A stretch of DNA of 64,000 bases from Paenibacillus polymyxa (GTDB lineage: Bacteria; Bacillota; Bacilli; Paenibacillales; Paenibacillaceae). Where the stretch lies: the NCBI RefSeq assembly GCF_018614975.1, contig NZ_JAGGNR010000007.1:62001-126000 (forward strand). Reading direction: 5' to 3'. Of the stretch, positions 35,901 to 41,600 are shown piece after piece. The translations under genes and the position numbers were made by a program. Each line of letters begins with the position of its first letter. Position 1 is the stretch's first letter. The notes beneath the pieces are model-generated. The model saw only the letters and a list, made by a program, of their open reading frames with translations, searched no databases and was not told the origin of the DNA.

Positions 35901-38571
35901 CAGCAGCAGGCTGATAGCGCATGTATTCCGGCACGTTGATGACAATTTTGCCGATATTTTTTCGTTGATCCATGCAGCGGTAGGCTTCCTGTAATCTGTC
36001 CATCGGGAATGTCTGACCAATCAGGGGACGGATGACTTCCTCTTCTACCCACTGCAGCATCTCTTGTCTGTATTCCGCGAGCATTTCGGGCTGCTCCATG
36101 CCCAGCTTGCGCAGATCCAGACTGTAGAAGCTCTGGTTGTGATTGAGTCCTGACAGGTTGACTGCATGGGCGCTTTTGAGAGCTGTCATCGCGATTTCAA
36201 TGTATCTTCCGTTCGGCGCAAGACAGTTTAGTCCTTTTTGCAGCGCCTCACCTGACAGGGTATTTAAAATGACGTGTACCCCTTCTCCGTTCGTAAGCCG
36301 TTGTACTTCCTGTTCAAAGTCCGTAGTGGCATAGTTGATTACATGGCTGGCGCCCATTTCGCGCAAATAATCCAACTTGTGCTGCTTGCTGGCCGTGGCG
36401 AAAATTTCTGCACCAAGATGGCGGGCAAGCTGAATGGCTACTAGTCCGACACCTCCGGTTGCCGTTTGGATCAGAACCCGTTCGCCGGGTTTAATATTGG
36501 CTTTGCGGAAGGCGGCAATGACGGTCATGGCTACGACGGGCAGCGAGCAAGCTTCCTCATGAGTGAGCCGATCAGGTTTGGCAAACACTTGCTCTGCTTT
36601 ACATGTGATGGCGGTGGCATGCGCTCCGAGAGAGGCATCTGCATAGAACACTACCTCATCGCCGGTTTTTACCGTTGTAACGGATGAACCTGTTTCAACT
36701 ACAATACCGGATGCCTCGAATCCTGGTGTAAAAGGATACGGCGGCATGGTCGGATATAGGCCCCGAATACAGAGCAAATCCCCAAAATTCAGGGAAAACG
36801 CTCTGACCGAAATACGCACTTCGTCAGGCAGCAACTCCTGCACAAAGGTCTGGTGAAGCTGAAGATCGCTGATCTCCGAGGGGCTGCCAATATGTGTGTG
36901 ATAAAAATAAGACCCCGAGGTCTTGTCATTGATTCGGGTATTAGGTGCTTTCGCGTTGCTGCTGTCCACAAAGGGAGCTGATGCATAATTGACAGATTCA
37001 GAAGGGAGCGATGTGCCCGGCAAAATGGTTGTCGTTTTATCTGATGCCATGGTAGCTGCCGACTCCAGCTCCAAAGCCTGACTCTGCAATAGCAGCGATT
37101 CGATCGTTTTTCCGTATTCCTGCAAAATGTGTTCTGCCAGACGATCCACATTGTTATAGTCGAACAGCACGGTCGTTTGCAAGGTCAGTTTGCACTTCTG
37201 ATTAAGCACGTTGACCAGATGGACGGCAATAATGGAATCGACGCCATAGTCCGAGAAGCTGCGATTGTTCTGGATTCTGGACTGCTCCATCTTCAGGTCC
37301 TCCGCGATGCTTTCACGGATCGCCTTTTTCACAAACTGTTCAGTCATCTCCGCGGTGATGATCCCATGATCCGCAGCGGGCTGCTCCTGTTCATAGAACG
37401 ATTCGTTCTGGTGTACGATATCGGCAGGACGACTGGGTTGAAAAACGTTCTTAACGACAGGTGCAGAACTATTAGCCCGAATGACGATACCGTCACTTTT
37501 GGCGGCAATGATGTGCTGTCCATAGCGGTCTGCCTCTGTTGACGGGTAATGAACGGAATGATAACCTTCCCGCTGAAGCATCTTTTTCCAGTTTGCGGCC
37601 GACAAGGCCGGACACCCCGGGATGCGGACATTTTCATCCGTGTACTGCCACCAACCCTCCAGCAGTCCGAAGGTCAGGTGATTTATTACGGTTTTGCGCG
37701 TAATCTCGTTTAACAGCAATTGTCCATCCTTTTTGAGTGATGCCTTGATCATGCGAAGTGTATCTCGGATATCCGGGGTGGTATGAAGTACATTGGTTGC
37801 AATAATGAGATCATACCTACCCGGTTCAATGCCTTGCTCGGCAAAAGGAATTTTCAAATCGGCAATTTTGTATGTCAAATAGGGTACCGAGGGACCATAC
37901 TGCTGCTCAGCATGCATGAGAAAGGCACGGGATATATCGGAATAACAGTATTCCTGTATCTTGTGTGCGACGTGTTTTAACTTTTCAAAAACGACTTCGC
38001 TTGTGCCTCCGGTGCCGGCGCCGATTTCCAGAATGTTTACTTTCCTGTGTCCTGTGATCTCGGACGTCAATTCATTGATTACGCTTAGCGCCTGGTCTGC
38101 AAGGATTCCATTGAAATAATCGGCAATGGCATGATGTTTATAAATACCCTCAACCATATGCATCGATGAGTCGGGAAACATCACCTCAGTAGCGGCCCTA
38201 TGTCCTTTGAGAATGTCCGGAAGAGCACGAATCATCGAATCGGCCAATCTTGCATAGGCACGCACATCGGGATGCGAGATCCAGCCCGGAAGTCTGCGTT
38301 CCCATTCCGCCCAGGATAACCGTGTCCAGGCCGCAATCTCTTCTGATTGGAGGCTTTCAACCGGACCAGGCAACTCCTGGGCATATTCGGCAAGCATTAG
38401 GCGACTTTCGCTCAGCCATTTCTGATAGAATGGGCGGACCGTTTTTTTAAACACAAAATGTTCGTCCATACATCCTGCATTGTGCAGCTGCCCCCATAAT
38501 AACCGAATAAGAAGCCGTTCGATGCTGCTCATCTGCTCCTGAACCGAATCCATATGTTCTGTAATGATCAT
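20956..38571 (-). CDS. trans-AT PKS protein 3: MT-ACP-ER-KS-DH-KR-ACP-KS-DH-KR-MT-ACP-KS-DH-KR
   Basis: This 5871-aa protein is the longest in the window; its ATG follows a GGGAG site by 8 nt. It starts with the end of module 2: a C-methyltransferase (SAM motif ILEIGAGTGG near 180), ACP (Ser446) and an MDR-family enoyl reductase (about 570-880, NADPH motif TGGVG near 702). Module 3 is KS (Cys1082), DH (His1559), KR (near 2036) and ACP (Ser2358). Module 4 is KS (Cys2634), DH (His3128), KR (near 3664), C-methyltransferase (near 4085) and ACP (Ser4352). Module 5 begins with KS (Cys4625), DH (His5126) and KR (near 5590). It ends in the helix ENYLDLVEKIRSGECTLDQL, a likely docking partner for the N-terminus of protein 4, where the module 5 ACP lies. 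DH motifs in modules 4 and 5 have Asn or Ser instead of Gly in HxxxGxxxxP. Confidence 0.94.
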   Translation of the reverse strand: MIITEHMDSVQEQMSSIERLLIRLLWGQLHNAGCMDEHFVFKKTVRPFYQKWLSESRLMLAEYAQELPGPVESLQSEEIAAWTRLSWAEWERRLPGWISHPDVRAYARLADSMIRALPDILKGHRAATEVMFPDSSMHMVEGIYKHHAIADYFNGILADQALSVINELTSEITGHRKVNILEIGAGTGGTSEVVFEKLKHVAHKIQEYCYSDISRAFLMHAEQQYGPSVPYLTYKIADLKIPFAEQGIEPGRYDLIIATNVLHTTPDIRDTLRMIKASLKKDGQLLLNEITRKTVINHLTFGLLEGWWQYTDENVRIPGCPALSAANWKKMLQREGYHSVHYPSTEADRYGQHIIAAKSDGIVIRANSSAPVVKNVFQPSRPADIVHQNESFYEQEQPAADHGIITAEMTEQFVKKAIRESIAEDLKMEQSRIQNNRSFSDYGVDSIIAVHLVNVLNQKCKLTLQTTVLFDYNNVDRLAEHILQEYGKTIESLLLQSQALELESAATMASDKTTTILPGTSLPSESVNYASAPFVDSSNAKAPNTRINDKTSGSYFYHTHIGSPSEISDLQLHQTFVQELLPDEVRISVRAFSLNFGDLLCIRGLYPTMPPYPFTPGFEASGIVVETGSSVTTVKTGDEVVFYADASLGAHATAITCKAEQVFAKPDRLTHEEACSLPVVAMTVIAAFRKANIKPGERVLIQTATGGVGLVAIQLARHLGAEIFATASKQHKLDYLREMGASHVINYATTDFEQEVQRLTNGEGVHVILNTLSGEALQKGLNCLAPNGRYIEIAMTALKSAHAVNLSGLNHNQSFYSLDLRKLGMEQPEMLAEYRQEMLQWVEEEVIRPLIGQTFPMDRLQEAYRCMDQRKNIGKIVINVPEYMRYQPAAAALPADSAGVTTRVRIERNGLENKSEELTTYEPVAIIGMSGRFAGSRDVAELWSHLEKGDDLIQREQRWNLAKHYGADVSFCDQGSFLDNIHAFDPLFFNISGQEAAYMDPQQRIFLEEAWRTFEDAGYAGESMQGRKCGVYVGCTEMDYGQLMGEQPPAQSFWGKAGSIIPARIAYYLDLKGPAIAVDTACSSSLVAIHLACQSLWARETEMALAGGVFIQSTPQFYMDANRAGMLSTTGRCHTFDERADGFVPGEGAGAVLLKRLSDAIRDGDHIHGVIRGTGINQDGTTNGITAPSAKSQTALEKQVYDRFGIDPASIQLVEAHGTGTRLGDPIEFQALTNAFSSYTDQKQYCALGSIKTNIGHLATAAGIAGLIKVLLSLRHKRIPASLHMEKANPSITFDDSPFYVNTETKAWDTEKGQVRRAAISSFGFSGTNAHMVIEEAPPRPAIRSDLRPGYLIALSARTADQLRQQAEQLVSYAKENSAVGSLHMSYTLLTGRPHLAHRMICIARNGEQLADQLSEWLAKGESNSVSSGFVNRNEQRGNASLKRYAAECIRQCRETEDSSVYLEHLSALCEMYVQGYELSFDKLFPISARRIPLPTYPFAGDDYWVPVHEETQRVKQPPYAEHAFGTVLHPLVHRNTSSVGQLQYSSTFSGQEFFFKDHLVKGMKVLPGVAHLEWVCFAADTAWGDFSDSRIIRLRNVIWSAPLILNETSTSFAIRFRPVEQTEGDETMHFEIVQEQGKESGPHKQVYSQGQVMLAKLPVQMERDIQTELEACTPSPVDAEVFYAASAQTGIVLGPGLRGIQSVYVGQDRVLAHLSLPQSLTASGEKYILHPSLMDSALQVTIGYLLGIVTDQAASGRPALPFALEQLDILGPCTAEMWAVATYSSGNSRDSKIHKLDVELCDMDGMVRIRMTGFTPRVLEKDFDTQLEKSVRPILMAPEWKPLEISSDRSAAAQYNSHLILISDHFTGQLSSLRESFPHARCVRLATDVFASAERLEQDDALLHPLAGFFTESAAHLLEEISQMLSTETGSILIQLVIPYEEEGQGGLLNGLAGMLLTASREHRQLTCQLVQLHSSIRTGELIDKLASESRHSENVIARYPASGSRQIRVWHELTAPSTSHSLSLKDGGVYLITGGIGGIGLALTRTLVSQIRNATIMLNGRSNPNAEQQAHLQQLQLNGNHVLYRKVDITSREAVQRLVQEIESDYGELNGIIHAAGVVKDRALRYKDSKELRSVLAPKVDGTIWIDESTAHMALDFFVMFSSLAAVTGNSGQADYACANAFMDAYATYRAALVRNGQRNGTTLAINWPLWREGRMQPGAAAEQKIRHQWGMHPMDTSIGIKLLHMALNSGSAQVLAFYGEPDVFLSGVMSGSAGSVDQPSTWNVSTAPSQSMTSVAVPSDIPELKERTFPTGDERKRLLVSRVQDALTGHMSDLLQVNRTDIFPDVEFGEYGFDSISFTDYAGILNQHYALQLTPTVFFEHSTLRSLTGHLVGAYPKKWDTLLAEKHMDTEELHVSVSPQEKETTDSFEQKEQMEGSIPSSERHRESSLPESDHQNHKAPEPIAIIGMSGRFPMAKDIDTLWDNLLQGRDCISEIPPDRWDWRAYYGDPDQAHNKTNIKWGGFMEGVAEFDPGFFGISPREAELMDPQQRLLMMYAWKAIEDAGYAPPSLSGSKMGIFVGTASSGYHRLLAQADTVIEGYTSTGHVASVGPNRMSFFLNIHGPSEPVETACSSSLVALHRAVQAIRNGDCDTAIVGGVNTILDPDYHISFNKAGMLSPDGRCKTFSDEVNGYVRGEGVGMIFLKGLRAAEQANDHIYGLIRATDENHGGRAASLTAPNPRAQADLIKSVYSKAGVHPSTIGYIEAHGTGTPLGDPIEINGLKIAFQETLATAESNKTTSASCGLGSIKTNIGHLELAAGIAGVIKVLLQMKYKTLVKTVHYERPNPYIQLEGSPFYIVDENKSWEALNDSAGRALPRRAGVSSFGFGGVNAHVLLEEYIPTESVANSDRTLHPAHGDSMNKATPVCIVLSAKTEERLQQQARQLLAALQTGRYEDHHLPQLAYTLQTGRGAMEERLAFLADSILELKERLDAYMANPEKAENIYRGKIKSHRASIAALAEDADMQETVKNWVRKRKYGQLLDLWVKGLEVPWSEGYTGRTPQRISLPTYPFATERYWVPEQKERKSGQPVPTSYLHPLLQRNTSDLQGIRFSSEWSGQEFFLNDHVIHNRKIMPGAAYLEMARAAVEQVIKADTSRQDRVILLRDIYWTVPLGIDLHSVTPGRLQAQLGLTPLDTGEIRYEITSEENNHRTIQSEPSKRNVHHLGTISTSTRQASSHPMIDLESLLLQCGKQSMTAAECYRIFEQSGLFYGPGHQGIQRLHIGEGQVLAQLKLPSSLASTAEEYGLHPALVDSAIQACIGLPQFKEGGVTPFSLDQAVIYRDCPGSVWAWVRLLPEQDSSGTSSKVQIDLCDDQGKIVLQFIGLTILHRPYPGEPTGVLQEESNMFAKPLPYETLTNATPEKQTLTQVPLSGAMTYAPGWREVSTSPHVTQPLSMSFGGSGIIVGGTSRQQHVIQQWHPGLRPLAVEWDASETELELKLKHHGVISRLVWIVPSSSIVHGPEHAAKVINEQNQGLFQTFLLIKVLLNLGYDARRLDLIIITEKACNVLAGETIYPAHAGISGLAGSLAKEMPDWRVCHLDVDDVHDIGVHPERHFPGIWDGNTRAWRNGKGYERILVNVCSMGDTLGNTHEAFRKNGVYVIIGGAGGIGEAWSEYMIRRYQARLIWIGRRAVDARIGELCRRLGELGTEPLYISADAADKHSLQEAYRQIKSLTPAIHGVVHAAVGLMDQSLSQMTLEYFRNVSSSKLDASVNMMNIFGQEPLDFMLFFSSMSSFTTPAGQAGYAAGCAFIDGMSAAAQAWKFPVKVMNWGYWAETGIASQVPAAFKQRLNQSGIGSIHPEDAMRALELLMAGGKHQLAFVQTDKPGAVEGTASDRIFMVAPEAKQVGRHQLMNRISGQQLNVKPLQQKWAAFNDEFESMLAGLMSIQLQQMVSADSANRPNALYNRWMKESRKRIEQYTLSQQSLASDSMWSAWEQRMKHWLLDPDFAPQVKLVDQMIRSLPEIVRGELAATNIMFPDGAMDMVQNIYKHNSAADYFNEILADTAAAYLAERLESNPQVSLRILEIGAGTGGTTEKVLERIKPFAASIAEYAYTDISRAFLLHGEKTYGENHPYLNCTMLDIEKPPAEQSYDLGRYDLVIAANVLHATRNISRTLGHVHDLLKQNGLLLLNELTRSSLFSHLTFGLLEGWWLYEDDEIRIGGSPVLGKQQWQKTLQEAGFGQAMLPAEPGESLGQQIITAFSDGYISMATPSAEARSNDEQISSENTSAMKMDNMHTEPLSQPESELDSDQMWQASLTFFKRLVGEVIRMSPEQIDESEPMEAYGIDSILIVQLTNQLRKHFDGVNTTLFFEHKTLASLIHYFMKQHRQELLAAALPKLPEKEPEQTHESLIQSTVSAVERTMHEPVLYPAKPVPVTAPLNLAANEPIAIIGISGKYPQADHLEQFWDNLIAGKDCITEIPEERWSLEGFYEPDRKEAARKGKSYSKWGGFIEGYADFDPLFFQLSPREVMNMDPQERLFLQTVWEALEDSGYTREQMDRQYNGKVGVFAGITKNGFNLYGPPLWNESSEWFPQTSFSSVANRVSYLLNLHGPSMPVDTMCSSSLTAIHEACESIRRGECEAAIAGGVNLYLHPSSYVALCAQQMLAADGKCKSFAQEADGFVPGEGVGVVILKQLSKAVEDGDQIHAVIRGTHINHGGKTNGYMVPNPAAQGDLIREAINKAGIDARWISYIEAHGTGTSLGDPIEMAGLARAFRQDTQDKGYCSIGSLKSNVGHMESAAGIGGLTKIILQLKHGQIAPSLHAGELNREIDFKNTPFIVQQQASDWSRPMVEVNGQMQEIPRIAGVSSFGAGGANAHVIVEEYIPAPAQPSFPVIESSSNRVERKSKQPIMIVLSARNEERLVAVAEKLLLYIRRRTLDDQVLDKLAYTLQTGREAMEERLAFTASTIRELMARLVTIQTGKLKQAIPGIYRGRVNRTSYTPLDTEQEGSKPPSEDVRLAMMQVNVNRLLELWVNGAKLDWKEMYGAITPGKMSLPTYPFEREKYWLPGAKGMPLHVANNTKADSRDTIVLHPMLHHNTSLLSEQRFTSRFSGDEFFLSDHQVGSHRVLPGVAYLEMAREAVKRSVEQVDSVPEVIVLENIIWGRPMAIAAQSIDVHVRLYTGEQGDIHYEVYTQDASAELLHSQGLALLRTESQNLRLNLADIQKRCIKPWTADECYHAFERMGLHYGAAMQGIETVYTGENAVLAKLALPARVRDSARDFVLHPSMADAALQSAIGLLLAHSMPDDPRLQTSPSPLLPFALERVVFRRPCTAHMWAYIRYNNGHKPSTSLQKLDIDLCDEDGNVCVQFEGFTSKPLKGEIHMGKTSSPTESQTLMFAREWKEQEAVVVPEVVYSRHIVMLSGPWTEQEHVMAAKLPNVQYVSLGPDPADRAGHSGLMDEQYLFAVKKAYRYVQQLLKARPEGAVLIQLLVAKRAQYKLFGGLSALLKTAELENPKIIIQIIEADDLQSTERVVQILKESSQSAGDTHIRYQNDKRYTSLWKEVGSSHSSLVKLPWKDRGVYLITGGLGAIGSILAEHIAEQAEHPVLILTGRSELDESDRQRMALLEQMGAEVMYRRSDVSKREAVDELMLEINRNYGELHGIIHNAGLIRDSYMIRKELDDIEEVLAPKVAGTVHLDEASQYFKLDFFVLFSSLAGVHGNVGQADYAAANAFMDEYSEYRNERVQQGERHGFTLAINWPLWEEGGMHMNDHARQNMERISGAAPLERANAMRSLQQTLQERRSPVVVMQGQADQLRSFMGISGTAPIMNTDEAYSRSDDENYLDLVEKIRSGECTLDQLMHLK

Positions 38572-38613
38572 CTACTACACTCCCTTTGCATATCGGTCAA
38601 TGTGCACTTTGGT

Positions 38614-41600
38614 CTAACGATATACCGTTAGCATTTGATTTTCATTTAGTACAAGCATTTCGGGTTTGTGGGTCATCTTGAGTATGGCGGCCTGCTGCAG
38701 GGAACCTGACATCAGCCATTCCAGAATGGGATGGGCTTCCTCCGCTTCAATAGAACCAATACCTTTCTGATGCATGCTTTGCCTTACCTGCTCCGATACG
38801 ACCGAACCGACGCTGCCCCAATATCCCCAGTTGACCACTTTGATCCGTCCAGGCCATTTCCTGTTCATCTGTGAGGCCAGGGCATCGGCATAACAGCAGG
38901 CAGCTACATAGTTGCCCTGACCTGGCAGTTTCATAAAGGAGTTCAGCGAAGAGAAAAACAAGACAAAATCGGGTTGTTTTCGAAGCCGACCCATTAATGC
39001 ATTCACTTGTTCACTAATTTGAACTTTGGCAGACAGCACGTTGTTGAAAATCTCTTCATCCATACGCGCCAGACTTCTGTCAGACAACACTAATGCAGAG
39101 TGGATTATTCCATTCACCCGTCCAAACTGCTTTATGACAGACTCATAAGCCTGTTCCAGAAGACCGGGGAGCGAAGCGTCTGCCTGGATATAAAGAGGCT
39201 CCGGCCCCAATCGGCTCAACTGTTCGATTTTACGGCGAATCTCGGGACCCATGGGGCTTCTTCCTAGCCAGATCACTTGTGCGTTGTAGGTCGCAATCAT
39301 ATAACGTGTCCAGACTTCGCCGATTCCTCCGGCTCCGCCGATAACCAAATAGACCCCTCCCTGCCGATAAGCGGCTAGTGGAACGGAATCGTATTCTACA
39401 GGCACCAATTCCTGGCGATACCATTCCTGATCCCGCCACACATATGCGTTTCCGTGGGGGTCTGGTGTCATATCTGCAATAGCATCCATTGGGAGAATTT
39501 CACTGCCATTCAGATCAATGACGCGAATGGCCCAATGGGTATATTCCTTAGCAAGTGAACCCGTCAGCCCATGAATGGCTGCCTGATCCGGGTCGATGGT
39601 ATCATCGAAGGCGAGCGCCTGCGCATTCATTGTAACGACCGTGAGGTGAAGACTCCTGGAGCCGTATCCCAGGTGCAGAAGGCTTTTGACAAACCTGAAG
39701 AAACGAGTAAGTTCAGGTACGAAGCTTTCCTGCTCTTCCCTGTTTGTTTCTGTCATGCGATTCTCGGACGTACCGGGGCGACAATGCCAGATCATATGAT
39801 CGCAATCTCCTTTGGCAGCAAGCATATCCACCATCTGCGTCTCAGATGCCTGTCTCGGAAAGACAATCTGCCGAAAAGCATCCCCTCTCTGGAAACGGAT
39901 GTTCATGTCGGCATTTTCGCAGAGAATCAGAAGTTTTTCCGCCGAATACACATCAGTGCCGGAAACGTCTTCACTTGATGATTGCTGTTCTAATGGGGCC
40001 CAAATCGTTGTAAGAACGGCCAGTTTAGCATCATTTTCGGCTGTTGCTGCCGCCGCCGACATGGCCAGATTTTGTGTCCAGGGCTCCAGTGCGTGCAGAT
40101 TATTTAGATGATCCCCGGACAGACTCGAGAAGGCTGCTTCCTCTCCGGTCGAATCCTGCCGGGATTGGGGTGCGGCAACGGAAGCCCACTTCCGTAACGC
40201 CAAACCTTCAAACTTCGCACAAAGCAATCCACCCTCACTATAGAGTGAGAGGTCATAACGAGGCATAGAATTCTCAGGACCACTGCCCGCCGCATAATTG
40301 ACTTCCACCCACATCACTGAAGAACATGGTCTGTAAATCTCCGCTTGTTGCAGTGCATATGGCAGCCAGGGCTCAGGTGGAAGGCCTTCTTCCTGACTTA
40401 AATCCATAGCAAGTGCCAGACAGGCCTGAAAAGCCGAATCTAGCATGGATGGGTGGAGTCCGTATTCCTCCAAACTTTCTGTACCCGACAATGGCATGGC
40501 TAGTCGTGCCATAACACTGTGCTGACCTGTATACAAATGTGAGATGCAGCGGTGAGTGCTTCCATAAACCAGACCTATTCGAGAAAAAATTTGATATCCT
40601 CTCTCAGGTGGAACGAGCTTGTTGCTATGACGCTTATGCCAATCAGCAGGTTGGAATACAGGCGTGTCCCCTGTGGAGCGAATCATGGAAACGAATCCTT
40701 GACTGCATAATACAGATGGAGCCTCAGCCTTTGCTTTGCTCGTAATTTCAAATCGATATCCCTGCTGGTGTTGCTCAGCTTGCAATTCAAGATGTACAGA
40801 CAATGGCTGATCCTCTACAGATGCGGGATGCAGCCATACGAGATCATGCAGGCGAAAATGATCGTTCCCGTTTTCCTGTCTGTCGTGTTCTTCAGGCGGC
40901 AGGGAATGCCGCAGCGCTGCTGCAGCCATTTCCAGATGAGCCGCTCCGGGTAAAATGTTCATCCCTTTTACTTGATGATCGCGCAGAAATGATTCGTTTC
41001 CGGTAAAACGTGAGCTAAACCGCTGACTGCCCAAATAACTGGTGTTTTTATGCAGCAGCGGATGCAGCCATTCTGTCTGGCTTGGCGCTACGACGTTCGT
41101 GGTTTCAAAACCTTCATTCCCCGTTGAGGAGGAGGATAAAGAAGGGATCATGTAATGTTCTTCGGCAAAAGGGTATCCCGGTAGGCTAATTCGCTGTGGT
41201 TTAACCGTTCCATACCACTGCTGCCAATCCAGCTTCATTCCCCGAACCCATTGCTCCAGAAGCCGGGCCGTTTTTCGTTTGCGCATCCAGCTTGCTGCCA
41301 GCTCCTGCATATCGTCATCGTCTACAAGTCGATTGTCATTCCGTTCCATATCGATCTCTCCGGTAAATATCTGTTCATGTGCCGTTTCCCCGGTGAGATA
41401 CGCCTGCAATTTGCTTACCATCTCCATGATGGTATACGCCGTGAAAGCGCATCTGCATTCCATTTCTTCTCTTCCGGTTTGCAGCGTGTAGGCGATCCGG
41501 GCGAGATGTAAGTCCGTATAAGCGTTATCTTGAACGGCCTGCGCAAGCTGTCTCACCTTGATCTTGAGTCGATCTTCGCTTTTTGCGGATAGGACGATCA

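Noticed and set aside
9814..38571. Non-elongating KS0 domains
   Set aside because: All KS domains keep the active-site Cys, HGTGT and N[IV]GH motifs, so none can be called non-elongating from sequence alone.
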